The position numbers and the translations under genes were made by a program. A stretch of DNA of 64,000 nt, taken from the NCBI GenBank assembly GCA_036785705.1, contig JAWUZG010000032.1, positions 16,549,501-16,613,500 on the forward strand. The letters are read 5' to 3'. Positions 41,137 to 53,900 of the stretch are shown in pieces (the first letter of the stretch is position 1; the number at the start of each line of letters is the position of its first letter). The notes beneath the pieces were generated by a model that was given only the letters and a program-made list of their open reading frames with translations, was not told the origin of the DNA and did not search any database. The DNA comes from Acanthornis magna. Its lineage: Eukaryota > Chordata > Aves > Passeriformes > Acanthizidae.

Positions 41137-42004
41137 TACCTTGTAGCTACTGTTAACATACAACATATATTTCATCTCAACAAAGCCAAAAGGCATGATT
41201 TTACTAGTGGGAAATTTGCCCTTTGGCATATGAATAGATTAGCATTAAAATTATTTGTAAGACACCAGTAGTTTGATAACTGTTCCAATAAATATAGAGA
41301 ATTTACAACAAACCAGTCAGAATAGCTGCACAACTCAGTGACTTTTATTTAAATAATAATAATTTAAAGCAATATGATTTTAGAGGTGATTTTCCCCAAA
41401 ACAGGGTGAGTTTGCATACAGTATTTACATTCAGTCAAATAGCTGGTAGAAAGGAAATATTTCACCGAAGAGTGCCAATGCTAAGGGAGCTTCACAGATC
41501 TTTTAAAGTTCATTTCTCTAAACCTAAGATGCAAATATATAGATCTTTACACATTGGCATTTATAAACATAAGGGGAGAAGTATTTGTTCACACTGCATT
41601 TTTCCTTTTGGAGTAAACATGATCCAAAAGGAAAGCCGGAGCAAGAACCAAGAGGTGCGCCCTGCTGGTAGTTGTGGAACAAGGGCTCTGGAAAGCAGGG
41701 ACAGAACAAGCAAAGTCAAAAACTTTGTACTCAGAGCTCCAAGAGAGTGGTGGCAGATGAGTTTTGACCCAAATCAGACTCAGAACTCACACGTTTACAA
41801 AAATATGTAAGATACTACTCCAGTAAATTTCCCCAAGATATTTTATAGAACCACTATCAAACAATTTATCTAATCATTTTCAAGTTGTTAGTCAAAATAA
41901 TATGATAAATAATGCTCTTTTGTTTAGGGAAATAATTTCCTTTTTTCTAAAATTACAGGTAGAAAAATAAAACAATACTAAGAAACCAAGAAAACATGCA
42001 CAAT

Positions 42005-42085
42005 TCTACCACTGAAAAAACCCCAAAAAACCAACAGGGAAAAAACCAACAAAAAAACACCACCACAACAAAACCAAAACCAACA
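42005..42085 (+). repeat. A/C-rich low-complexity tract
   Basis: About 80 bp composed almost only of A and C (AAACCCC, AACCAACA, CACCACCACAACA). Low complexity without a fixed repeat unit. Confidence 0.7.
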
Positions 42086-43959
42086 TAGCTCTTGAAACAG
42101 AAGATGAAAGGTTCAGCTGCACTTGGAATCTAGGACTAGCAAATGCTTTTGAAGAAAAGTTAAAGTCCCTAATGAAATTACTGACACTGCATATCAGTCA
42201 AGACAACGTACAAAAAAATGCTTGTTGTTTCCCTAGAAACCTCTAGGGAAAACTACCGCTGCAGGAATAAAATAAAGATATTTAAAAACAGTGAAATTTA
42301 AGATGTTTGGCTAAGTTGAGCAAATATTGCTATTAACTAAAATAAACATGTTTTATTTCAGTGAGAAAGTGTAACAGAAAGTTATTAGTTATGCATCTGC
42401 TTTTCTTCTAGTCCAACAGGGTCAACAAAACAGCAGTGCTTTTTTAAGCAAAGAGAGAACAAAAAAGCATGCAAGCCTAATAATATTCTAATAGGCAAGG
42501 TCTAGACTGCTGCATCTAAACCATTTTTAACAGAATAGCTTCAGAGATATTTGATGACAGGGGTTCCATCTCCAGATAATTTAAGCAGGGGATCCATAAA
42601 TGGGTCTCCACTAACTGATGTCTTAATATTAAATTCAGGAAGGTCACGGCTGTCAACACAAGCATTCAGAATAATTAATGAAAAATCTGTTTAATTGCAT
42701 ATGGAGTCTGGATCACTGGAGAACAACTGAATAATTAGAAGCATGTCCAATGTAAAAATGATCGCAATCATTTTTCATTGTTGATTAGGATACATATAAT
42801 GCAAAGTGTCTAAATGTCGAAATAATAGCTCAGGTTTTCATCTTTAATCTCTTTTTCATATTACTTAAGCTGAATTTCATTGACATTGGATCTCTCTAGC
42901 TCCATTTTCTTCTCTGAATGTACCTATCAGCCTGTCTATCCCCATAATCAATTACAAGTTATTATATTTTGAAAAAAATTAAAATAACTATTTAGTTCCT
43001 TCAGTTTTGTTCTTCATCCTTCTGTTTTGTCACCATTCTAAAACTAAAAACACAGGATAGGATGTTCAAAATACTGAAAGTTTCTACAAGAAAGTACATG
43101 TAGACTTTGATTTCTTTCACAAAAGGCAGTCTTCCAGGTACACTACTGTGTTCTGTATAATTGCTTTAGTACTCAGAATGTAGGCATCCCATCCACACAT
43201 TCGAGTAAGAAAACGAGAATATTACGTAAGTCGTCAATTTTCCAAATTAATAACGTAAGATATGACAAAGACTCTTCAGGTCAGTTTAAGGTTGCTGACT
43301 TCAGCTGTTCAGGGTCAGCAGCTTTGGAATGCCCTATGCCCTGTACTGCTCTGAGAATATGCCTCGATCTCCCAACAACCCACTGCTGCAATTTCCCACC
43401 CTGAGAACACCTGCACTGCACTGCCCAAGTGCTTGGGCACACAGCCAGGGTAAGTAAACCAATTATTCCCACATTTCTTAATGCTTGAATGCCATACTGA
43501 CTGCAAGCTTACTTTGACTTTTCACACCATGCTCAGCACAAGCTAATAAACCCTTGAAGCACAAACTCCACAGAGGAGAGACACTTGAAGGGTCTGGGGT
43601 TTTTTATACAAGACAGCTTAGTTCTGGCTGAATTGTGCTGAATCCTGACTGACTCCATGTGGAGCCACTTGGTAATTCTCATAAGACAACTAATTCCCCA
43701 TATTTTCAAGGATTTTTATTATCTAGGATACTCTATTATTAAAGATAACAAAACTAGCAAAATAAAGAATTCAGGAAAAACTTTAGAATATGTCCAATCA
43801 GTCCAATTAGGTTGTAGATTGTTATTAAACAAAAGGCACCCCTGCAATGAATCTAAGAGAACTGGTGAGGGAAGATAAAATTATTGACTCTTTAGCTGAG
43901 GTGAACTATGTGTTAGAACAAAGGATCACAGTATGAATTTTAAAAAAACAACCCTACGA

Positions 43960-44020
43960 AATAATACTAATACTACTAATAATACTAATAATTCTAACAA
44001 TAATACTAATAATAATAATA
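43960..44020 (+). repeat. (AAT/ACT)n trinucleotide microsatellite
   Basis: About 60 bp of AAT, ACT and interrupted AAC/TCT triplets ending in AATAATAATAATACCC. An imperfect triplet microsatellite located about 0.4 kb downstream of exon F in the direction of transcription. Confidence 0.85.
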
Positions 44021-44395
44021 CCCAGCTTCTGAAGGAACAATCAGAAGTTTTAATTTAGCTTTTAAAAATGAAGTCTTCAGCCTAGCAAACTCTCACTGTT
44101 ACGCAAGATTATTCTAAGACCTTGGTGGCAAGTCCTGGCTGACAGACAGGCAAGGGCTATGGAGAAGAGTAAGGGTACTTGCCTTTAAGAGTTAGTGTGT
44201 AGAACAGCTGCTAGAAAGAAACTTGGCCACAAACTTCAGCAAATGTTGGGCACCAAGACAGAATAAAAATTAATCTCTGGTGCCAGTTTTGTTGTTGTGC
44301 TTTGTCCTTTGTACAAGTAAATTCACTTTCCTGAGAAAACACAAACTGTCCACCCAATTTACTGTGTGTTGGTTTTTCATTTAAAATGAACTTAC

Positions 44396-44497
44396 CGGGT
44401 GCCGTCTGCTTTCCAGCTAACTTTGTACGGCTTCTGCTCCAAAAATTTAATATTTTGCTTGTCCATGGAAACAGGCTGTGCTCCAGGAAATCCAGTC
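44396..44497 (-). CDS. RNGTT: RNGTT coding exon F: guanylyltransferase catalytic motif I (KADGTR)
   Basis: A 102-nt exon between the acceptor TTTTTATTTAG and the donor GTAAGT. Its first base completes the glycine codon from exon E. It then encodes [20 protein letters not shown] and [13 protein letters not shown], with the first two bases of an arginine codon. KADGTR is motif I (KxDGxR) of the covalent nucleotidyltransferase family of capping enzymes and ligases. Its lysine, human Lys294, forms the enzyme-GMP intermediate and is present. The motif's arginine codon is split CG|G across the following 15.9-kb intron. KFLEQKPY replaces the human KLLDLKPY as I recall it. Confidence 0.97.
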
Positions 44498-45258
44498 CTA
44501 AATAAAAAGAATCATGTTTATTGATGGTTCTGCAATAAATAGTCACACAAGGAAACACATTTTTTACATCAGACTGAAGTCACACCTTTTACCAGACTTG
44601 TTGCAAGGTTAGCTGAGTTAGAACGTCTTCTCTGATAAAGTATTTTGCAAGAGAAGTCAAAAGTCTATCTAATAAGAACAAGGCTATTTGCTTATGACAA
44701 AATACTAAATTATGTGGAACTTCAAAGTTTTAACTTTGTAGAAAGACATATTTGAATTCAAAATTACAGGCACTATAAATATAAACAAGTCAGGAAGCAG
44801 TGTGGATCACCAATTTTGGAAAGAAAAAGTTCAGAATCAGAGACATTTAAACCAATGTTTTCATTAACATTGGACAGAAATCCAAGTTGGCTATAAGAAT
44901 GAGTATTAAACCTCCATACTGAAGTGTAATACCATTGATATAAATAAATCTACTGCTTGAGAAAGAACTAAATTTTACACAAATACCTGGACTAGGCTAC
45001 ATCTGGAATTTGAACAGCAACATTTTGTTATCTCAATGGAAAATTAATTCTAGAATCTTTTCTTAACATCAAAAATTGATCATTCCATTTCATAGTACAA
45101 TGCAAGTCTTTCACTGCCAAGTGTATTTGAAGCTTTTTTTTATAAAGTCCATCTAAAAATTGTCATCTTTTTTCTCATTTTTACAATGAGCTGTTTTATT
45201 CTGCAAAATATAACACTTATTTCTAGACAGTATAAATAAGTTCTAAATATTCTCATAC
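44498..45258 (-). other. RNGTT: RNGTT intron between exons E and F, 761 nt
   Basis: A short AT-rich intron with donor GTATGA and acceptor TTTTTATTTAG. No transposon or other feature recognised. Confidence 0.9.
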
Positions 45259-45368
45259 CCTTCCCATCCACAGAACTGCTGACACTTTTGCTGTATTCCT
45301 CCTAACTTTGGTTGCGTTGTCACCTGGGTCACACATTTAACTGTTATTCCTTCCAAGAAAATTGCACC
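45259..45368 (-). CDS. RNGTT: RNGTT coding exon E: start of guanylyltransferase domain, human residues 229-265
   Basis: A 110-nt exon with acceptor ending TTTAATTTAG and donor GTATGA. It enters in phase 0 and encodes [20 protein letters not shown], then [16 protein letters not shown] and two bases of a glycine codon. This is the N-terminal part of the nucleotidyltransferase domain. Compared with remembered human RNGTT it has isoleucine for valine after EG, cysteine for glycine in VKCVTQ, and GGIQQKCQQ for GEVQQKCHQ. It contains no catalytic residue. No open frame of notable length surrounds it, so it was located by homology and splice phase. The intron to exon F is only 761 nt. Confidence 0.95.
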
Positions 45369-45605
45369 CTAAATTAAAAAAGATAAAAAAATAATCAAAG
45401 TATTAAAGTCCTCATAAAATCAGAATATGTCAATACAAGATTAAGTCTGTCTTCACAACCCTCTAGAGCAGTACTGGCTTAAACATTCCTTAAAGATTTA
45501 CCCCCAAACACCCAGATACATTAGCTGAGCCTCACCAGGAAACTCACAGCCATACTATAAACCCAGGAACTGAAATGAGTTATTTATGAGGAAAAAATGT
45601 AATTT

Positions 45606-45622
45606 AAAAAAAAAAAAAAAAA
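45606..45622 (+). repeat. Poly(A) run, 17 bases
   Basis: Seventeen consecutive A following GTAATTT, with no recognisable retrocopy beside it. Confidence 0.85.
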
Positions 45623-48600
45623 GGCAATCGTAAGGGACAGATGTTACTTAGATGCTTACACTACTTAGCTAATACTCTCAAGAAAGTTGGTCTAGGACAA
45701 ACTTCTCAACAAAAGAGAAAATACAAACAGCAGGTTTGTAGCAAAATGCTTAGGTAAATATACTTTTATAGTTTTATTCGCAATCTAAACTAGGTTAGTA
45801 AAGTGGAGTTGCTATCCTGAATGCCCCAGAAATGCCTATGTAGAGATAAAAATAAAAAAAGCAAACTGAAAATAAAACTCTAAAATAACTTGTACATTCT
45901 GGAAAAAGTTTGATGCCAAGAGGAATAAAAACAAATCCTGCATAACAGAACACATGAAAGCAATCAGGTCTACAAAACTACAAAATTAAACATTTCTACG
46001 GAGATCTCAAATCAACCAGGCTTATTTCAACAGCATCTCAAATAAATTTTCAACGCCCTCTAAGATGATCAAACCATGACTATTTACCTGTTGAGCTCTG
46101 ACTTCTGCATGTGAACATAAAAGCATTTCATATCTGCTCTCTAAAACACTTGAAACTAGCTTTAACAAATCCAACTACATATTACTGATGAAAGGGAGTT
46201 TTTTTCTCCTTTTCCTTTCCACACACTGTGGCACTCATCTGTTCTACTCTTGAGCAACTCTAGGAACTAATTTGGCAAAAATAACATCATAAACCGGTAA
46301 TTTTCTGCCAAAATAATATCCTAAACTAGCTCACCATAGGATAACTCAGCACTAGCGCCAGCACAAGGGAAGCAGAAGGAACACAAGGAGTGCAGGGAAA
46401 GCAGGACCACTGTTTTCAGTACAGCTTGTAGTTAAGATTGGCTCAGTCACATCACCAAATCATATTCTGAGAACAGAACATCCTAAAGAAATACACTGGC
46501 TCATAACCTTAATTACCTTGAGCTTCACAGACTTTCGGTATGTCACTCACCCCATACTATTTACGTGGCCACCAGCAGGTGCAACAGCACACAGGGGAGC
46601 GGGCGAGTGAGGCAGACAGCTACTCATGCCTGGCCAGCACATGGTCTGAATTCTGGTAAGTGGTGAGGAGCACCAGAAAACAAAGGAAGATGGTTGTGCC
46701 TTGCTTCTGGGAATAATGGCAGATTGCAACTGCAGTATGAGTGCTAAGATTGAAGCAATATGCAGGGAACGGGAAAGATTTTCCAGAAAAGAAAAAGTAA
46801 TAAACACAAAATTCGTGCTTGCCATTTGAAAGTGCTTCTTGTAGATTATCTGCTTCAAGTATAATCACTAGCTAAGGCACAGCACTATGAAAACAAGGTG
46901 AGTCACTTGGGCGTTCGTGCTTGGCTAAGTTAGCACTCCAGGTTTCATGAGGACATTCCTTGGATAAGGTGCTAACGCTGAGCCAGACCCATGCAGTTTC
47001 TACACTACTGTTCAGCTAACAATGCCTGGGGAAAGAGGACACTGGAGAACATGGTGCAAAGACTCTAGAGAACTCAGACCACCAGGAGCACATCAAGTCC
47101 TCAGCACTGATACCAAACCAAGGGCTGTAAGCCCTAAAGGATCCAAGGAAAGTACATGCACTTAGTATCTATACTCCGCACAACCATCACACCATCTGTA
47201 CTAATTAAACTTGCCCCACTTGCCATGAATTTCTCCACCCATCACTTCAGCTGAAGGAGAAGTGGCAATGTGTGTCATCCTGTATCGCTTCAGATCCTAA
47301 ACACAATCTGGAGGAGTGGGTGAGTGGGAACAGCCCCAAACACACACCTTCCTGACCCTAGTGGCTATCACAAGGCCTGTGTGAGAGCCATCTTCAGCTA
47401 CTCAGACTTGACTAAGTGCCAATATGCTCAGGAGTGCCTTCCAGAAGACAAGAAACATTCCAAAACATGTCAAGAAGAAACATCTTCTAAAATGAAGGAA
47501 GTGAGAGACAGGGAGTTAAACTGATCAGCTTAGATTCAATACCTAAAAACACAGGACCAAATCACAGTAACTGCCTCTTGGTATGTAGAAACAAAAAAGA
47601 AACAGCAAAATCATAATAACTGTCACTCAGTAGCAAAGGCGTTCAACTAAACATTTGGGTTTCATAGTGATACAGGCTTCACAGAACTGGAATTGCTTGC
47701 ATTTGCCTTGGTTTATCTTCTGTTTGCTTATCTTGTCCTCATAGTGGAACTCAGAACAGACAGGGCAGACATAACGTCCATAAAACAGAAAAGTAACCTG
47801 TTTCAAAACCAGTTTCAGAGGAGTTCGCATTTCACTAACAAAATGGAAGAATATATTGAGAAGAATCTGCAAGGTCTGGTTTAGGTATAATTAATTCATT
47901 TACCCTAAACTTCCTATTAGCATCTTCTTATTTTTGTGGCATCTGTGACTTTAGTAACAAGGATATAGACTGGGATGGTAGCTTAAGATTCAGTGTTACA
48001 CTTAATTTTAAAAATGGGCTGGAAACAACACTGTGCAATTCAGTATAAACAAAGTTCTACACTTAATAATGGATAAGAAATTATACAAACACACACTGGT
48101 AGATAATTAGAGAAAAAGACATGGAAGCAGCAAGAGACCAAAAGCTGAATTAGTATTGTTCTGCCTTGTAAAAGGCAATTATGTTGAGATACATAAACAG
48201 AAGTATTAGCTTTAAGACATGTGAAATTAATTTCTCCCTATTAAGCCTTACTAGGATGGCCTCAACTAGAGGCTTGTATTCAATTATAGGCACCACAGCA
48301 TCAGGAAAACATGAGTAAACATGACAGAATACAAAGTATAACAAGAAAGGTCAGTAGTACAAAAAATACGGACTTTAAGGAAAAAGTGAACAAATAAGTG
48401 TTTAACATGGAGAAGGAAATGATACTCATACTCAAGTACATAAAATGGTGCTGCCTAATCAAAAAATTGTATTTTTCCCACATCCATCAAGATGCCCACA
48501 GGCAAAACAGTAAGTAAAAGGGTTATTAAAACTTTGCAAAAGAGAGTTGGTTAAGCAGAAAAACCCCAAGTCACTAATATTTAGAATCAATGTGGTTTGG

Positions 48601-49673
48601 TACTATCCTCCCTATATCAAATCGGTTTAATTGTTTCCCTCTGTCTCACAGATGACCACAGGGTAACTGCACTCAAAATCATGAAGAAAATCATTAACAG
48701 CCACCATTCATTTTAGAAGCACTGCATCTCACACCTTGTAATATGCAATTTACACGGGACTAGAAGAGACAACATTCCTTAATAAACAGTAAAAGTTCCA
48801 TTTGACCTACAAAAGGTTTGTATAATTCTCAGAACTATAACTTTTTGTCCTAATTGCAAAATCAAGTATTTTTTTCCTGATGTGAGATTCTAAGTGTCAG
48901 TTAATAATGTTGCTTCAATGCTACAATCAATACTGCATGCACTAAGTCAAAATGTGTTTGAATTTCCTGTGTGGTACCTCAGACTGCAGCAAGCAGATTT
49001 CCTGGTACCTGTCAACTTCCTTCAGGTAATGACAAAGGAAACTGTAATGGCTTTATGTTCTAATGGTTCCTACGCTTTCAGTAGTGTAGAAAAGAAAGAC
49101 TGTCAAGATTTTCTGACATCAAAATATGGAAGTTGTAATGAAAAATGCTGCAGTAAAGTTTCTCACATCAAAGACAGAGTTTCTGAAATGGACAGCATAC
49201 TGACTTCATTTCACAGGCTAGCTAGCAGTTGTTTCTGACTATCCATTATCCAAGATGCCTGGGACCTGTCTCCTCCTCTGCTACTAAACTTTTTTCTATC
49301 TCCACAAAGATTTGGGTCAAAATGAAAAAAACTCAGAACACCACTATCTCTACAGCTACCTCTATTTTTACACCGCCCACCTCTAGTCTTTTAGGAAAGA
49401 GATGCATTAGAAAGGTGAAAACATCTGCTGCAGGAAATCAACATAAGGCTGAAAATTCAGCCCTTTGACAGTAAAGTAAGAACATCTGAGCAAGAGGTAT
49501 TTACCTGATACTCACTCCCCCTGTAGATCGCATATTTACAAGGAATCACAAATAGACTGTATCCATCTCTACTGAGTTAAGCAGTCCCATCTGCCAGCCA
49601 AGAACCATGGTAAAGAATTCTGCCCGTTCCTCCTCTTCATGTCAAAGAACGTTCCTTCAGAGCTGCAAAACTG

Positions 49674-49771
49674 AATTATACGAATATGCATATTAACTAG
49701 ATGATTCTTTTTTCATAAATTATCTAACTCATAATTAACTTTCAGTTATTAATATGCTTATTCGTATAATT
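49674..49771. repeat. Inverted repeat, 24-bp arms with 50-bp spacer
   Basis: The left arm AATTATACGAATATGCATAT plus TAAC (49674-49697) is the reverse complement of the right arm ending TTATTCGTATAATT (49748-49771), with about 22 of 24 positions paired. The spacer of 50 bp is AT-rich and not obviously self-complementary. Single-strand DNA or RNA could form a 24-bp stem. It could be a small non-autonomous DNA transposon remnant, a hairpin-forming element, or a local palindrome. No target-site duplication is evident. Confidence 0.8.
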
Positions 49772-50735
49772 TAGCTTCCAGCTTTCCACAAACTATGGTG
49801 GCAGATAAGAAAAAGCCTGGGAAGCCAGTATCATTCCTGTTAAATAGACCAGCTGAGTCTTGACCAGCTTTTATACTTAATGAAAAGAGGCTGCCATTGT
49901 AATTCATCATAATACCTCAGTTCCTAATGCATCAAATGGCACATAAAAAACAACTTTAAGGTTCCAGCTCCCCAAAAAATATTTAGATATCAATGTTTTA
50001 CTGCAAGGCTAATGGAGGAAGTGGCCATATCCCTGAATATACTTTTACTGTGATTTTTTACAGTGTGAGAAATTTTTTATTCCAGATGGGGGACAATTTG
50101 AAAGTTATTAAAGTTCATCCTGTTTCTTTAGACTAGATTTTGTCCTCCTCTAAGGCCAATATTTTCCATACACCACCTGTAAACCACATTAACCAGCTGC
50201 AGTAACAACAAAATGCTTTATTGCAGCATATTTCAATATGAGGATTTCCAAGTGTTTGCAAACAAACACACCTCAGCACATAAGTAAAATAATTCAGTAT
50301 TATGCAAAAAAAAAAAATATTTTTGTACTCAGCAATATTCTAGCCTACTTTATTTGCAAATAAAAAAGAGCCAGGAAAAAGGAATTTGAAGAGAACTGAG
50401 TCATTAGTCTTCACATGATACAAATATATTCTTTGTACTTGAGTATTAGTTCCATACTGTGGTAACTATAGTAATTTATTTCATCAGATTATGCAGATGT
50501 ATGTCAAAAAAAAAACAGTAAGTGATCAGTCGTATTCCTTATACAGCTAAAGCACCTTTGAACAAAATATGATTTCAAAGCTGTCTTGGGTTTTTTTAAG
50601 CTCATATTGCTTTTTGTTAATTCAGTTCTTAAGCCTACAAAATTTCCCAAAGTAATGTATGATAAAGTAACTGATGAGCATGAGGTTACAAAATTATGTT
50701 TAGCAGTTAGAATATAAGTTCCAAATCAAAATTAC

Positions 50736-50985
50736 CAGTTTTAGGCGTTCTTTTCTCCTTTTGCCAAAGGAAGAGCTTGATGAGCCAGGTTCTGATTCCT
50801 GGCCTCCAGTTTTACCATTATCATCATCCTCCTCTTCATCATCATCAAAGCACCATTCTGGAAGCTCTGGTGGTGATGGTGCATCATCTTCATCGCCATA
50901 ACGACGATATAATTCCTTCAAATAGTCACCTTTATAAATACCTGGTGGTCTAGCCTGAGCAAAAGTAGCCACAGCAGCCTCAATA
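50736..50985 (-). CDS. RNGTT: RNGTT coding exon D: end of triphosphatase domain and acidic/basic linker
   Basis: The largest exon in the window at 250 nt, with acceptor TTTTTACAG and donor GTAATT. One base completes the serine codon from exon C and 83 codons follow. [20 protein letters not shown] and [10 protein letters not shown] finish the triphosphatase domain. Next comes a proline-rich, strongly acidic linker containing [14 protein letters not shown], then a serine run (SSSSSF), then a basic segment [10 protein letters not shown] that leads into the guanylyltransferase domain. The human exon has 80 codons by my count, so this linker is about three residues longer; length drift in this low-complexity linker is expected. 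The exon ends on a whole codon. Confidence 0.97.
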
Positions 50986-53900
50986 CTGTAAAAATAAAAA
51001 AAAAAAAACAACTGAAAATCACTCTGGATGCTTAATTTACATGTCTTAGTCATGTCATGCTTTACCAAACATAAGAATTACTGGGACTGAGAATCAATAC
51101 AAACTCTGAAGGGGTAATTGCAAAAACATTCCTTATATTTGAAAGTCCATGCTTAGATCAGTCTGGTAACATTTGCTCTTGGACAAGATTCTGCATAACT
51201 CTGTAGGCACTGCAAATATTCTCAAGTAACTGCTGCTCAGGCTGCTTTGAGTCCCTATTGTAGCTCATAGTAGTCTGCTGAGCACCCAGATGAAACTTTT
51301 ATTATTGCTACAGAGAAGGAATGGGTGACACACAGGTAAATACCTGAGCACTGAATGAGGACAAAAAGAGACCAAAGAAATATATTAACAAACTTAATGA
51401 AGAAAAATGCAAATGTTCAAATTCAAATATGTCTACATTTTTTTACCCTAAGAATTATCTTTCCTTTCATTAGAGGTTTTTCCATCATACTGGGAAAAAT
51501 CATCCTAATCTTTTAAAATAACTTCTTTTTGCAGAAGTTTCTCATAAGAGCACTGTAATTCAGAAGCCTTTTACTATGCAGCTAGCATTTAATCTTAAGT
51601 GCTCAAATAAATTGAAGGCTGGATCACAAAAAAAAAAACAACCAAAAAACAAACAAAACAAAAAACAAAACAAAACAAAAAGATTTTTTTTAAAAAAGCA
51701 AAAAATAACTAACTAACAGCCATGCATCTTTACCAGCCAACTGGAAAACTCTCCAAAATATACAATATACAACAGTGAGCACAGCACAAGGGTTTTATTG
51801 TTATTATTTTCATAGATCCTATGAAAATGTTTAACCAAAAACACTGGACATAATCCTCTCTTCCATTTATCATGGCCATGCAGAGTAGTAATGCTCCATG
51901 GACCAACATTTAGACATTTTGCTAAATAAAAGAGGAGAAACTACAAAAGGTAGATAGACGCCCTTGCTGGGCTTCTTAACAGGCACGTGTCTTAAAACAG
52001 GAACACAAGTGCGCACTACACCTTGTGACTTTTTTTTTCAGATATTTAATTCAAAATGCATTTTTTGTCTGATCGGTAAAGTATGGAAAGGAGCCTGAGA
52101 ACTTCATAAGGTAAGTTTCCCAGAACAGACAGAAACAGTGTCTAGGAACCAGTAAGTTTGATTCACTCTTCTGATCTTCATAAGAGGAGAAAACAAGATG
52201 TTTGCCAGAGTGAGATTATCACATGATCTCATTTCAAAAATGACAGTTTAAGAGTCTGAGTTACTTAGAAGAACCTTTCTTCTCCATTATGTTTTCTAAG
52301 ACTCCTACTTTCTTTCTCAAAAGACATTTTTTACTTTGCTATCTTTCTTAAATTGTTTCATATCTTCTGAAATGAATGCCACTGAAAGCTCAAAACAAAC
52401 CAAAAGTGATGGGGTCTGAAAAATGCTCAGATTTGTCTCTGATGATATTAGAGAAACTCTGTAATCTTCTGGAATGGATGGCAATGAAAGCCAAAAGATG
52501 TGGCATAGATTTCAAGTACAGAAACCTAGCTGGAAGAAAACAATTTTCCAAGTTCTAGAAACAAAGCAGTCTTTGGGAAAAATGAGTTGCTGAAAAGAGA
52601 ATCAAATAAGGCTTCTGACCACTAGCTGAAGAGCTTTCAGGCCTTTCTTTAAACTAACTATATAATACATCCCAGTGTACACAACACATCAGCAACACTC
52701 CTACATCATATGATTAAGGAATGAATACAGATGGATTTTTCCATCAGGAAGATCTTATTTCCTCATTAGCAAGTAACAGTGCCTTGTTTTAAAGAATGTT
52801 ACAGCAAATCAGATTTATCTTGGGACAATGCTCAGCACTATCTAGTATCTTGCCAGAATCTTTTCTCTTGCTGCGGACATTTTTCCCTACCAGGTGATAT
52901 CTGGACGTTCTATTAAAAAAATCTGAAAGAGATGAACAAACTTGATACAATTAATTGCCTGAAGGAAAAAAAAGTAAGACATGGTTGTTAAGTTTCAAGG
53001 CTTCTCTCACCAAGGTTTGAAAACAAAGAAGCTGCATAAAAACAGGAGATCCAAATAGATTCAAGTGCCTTTCCTCTTCAGAACAAAGGATCGATTATAA
53101 GTCTAATTATTGCATGCTACTTTTTAATTGTTCGATTAAAAGCATACCATTTTTTCAATTCATGGCAGCAACTAGAATCATACTATAAGGACATTTGTGT
53201 CTGTGTCTACTTCCTACACCCAGCTAGGATCCCGCAAAGATTCAACCACCCACTCCTAATGGTGTTCTGTCTCCATTATTCCAATGTCTTTATTCCAAGT
53301 CTGCTAACAGACAGCAATGACCTAGTTCTTTGCAAACAGCTTGCCTGTGTACGCTAAGCATAATAACTGTATGTCCAGTCACAAGAAAAAGATGCAACAG
53401 GAGCAGAATTTTCTTCACTTGTAGGACCACATACAAGAAATATCATCAGAATGCTTAAGGGACTTGTCAAGAACCATGACTTTCACAGGACTCTGTCAAC
53501 AAGGAAATAGTTTTTTGCAAATAATACAATGCAAAAGTTATGTCTACTAGGATGGTATGGGCATTGCTTGGTTTTGGGGTTTCTTTTTACAGTAAGGTTA
53601 TCTGAAAAAGATAATTACTCTATATGAAGGCACCAACATTTTTAAAAGACAGAAAAACTGGTTGAGTCTGTATAGAAGTATGCTGTAGACTTTAGTCAAA
53701 AAACAAGACGGAAACAAGGACTTTGTCTGCCCCAATCCTTCAGAAGTATGTTACTCTGCTGTTACTCTAGCTAATCTCTTCCGATCTCAAAAAAAAACCC
53801 CAAAAACAAAATCCAAAAACAAAAAACTCACACACAAACCTACATGAAAAAGATTAAAAAGTAAGGGAAATAATCTTTCAGGAATCTCTGAACTTTACAT

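Larger units (their letters stand above)
28528..44395 (-). other. RNGTT: RNGTT intron between exons F and G, 15.9 kb
   Basis: The longest complete intron in the window. It contains an LTR fragment (28678-29014), a CR1 3' tip (29181-29245), a degraded CR1 (about 34178-34320), a minisatellite (41073-41136), an A/C-rich tract (about 42005-42085), a triplet repeat (43960-44020) and a C11T7 run (39744-39761). The stretch from about 31890 to 32260 is high-complexity and could be a constrained non-coding element. The longest open frame, 134 codons at 41406-41810 on the plus strand, has no recognisable domain and begins in AT-rich sequence. No further exon is expected or seen. Confidence 0.85.
45369..50735 (-). 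other. RNGTT: RNGTT intron between exons D and E, 5.4 kb
   Basis: It contains a poly(A) run at 45606-45622, a somewhat less AT-rich stretch at about 46880-47530 with no recognisable gene, and an inverted repeat at 49674-49771. Open frames at 46547-46858 (minus) and 48894-49238 (plus, opening with GTG rather than ATG) show no known domain. No further exon is expected because exons D and E join in phase. Confidence 0.85.

Noticed and set aside
41406..41810. 134-codon open frame on the plus strand
   Set aside because: No recognisable domain, no splice or promoter context, and amino-acid composition typical of random AT-rich intron sequence.
43960..44020. Triplet repeat considered as a coding or disease-type expansion
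   Set aside because: It is intronic, short and interrupted; nothing suggests function.
47324..47524. Possible gene fragment in the less AT-rich stretch 46880-47530
   Set aside because: The short frame contains segments that look superficially protein-like (for example SGYHKACVRAIF) but no family was recognised and splice signals are not convincing.
48894..49238. 114-codon cysteine-containing open frame on the plus strand
   Set aside because: It opens with GTG rather than ATG, has no signal peptide or recognisable fold, and no neighbouring splice signals support it. A homology search would be needed to revive it.
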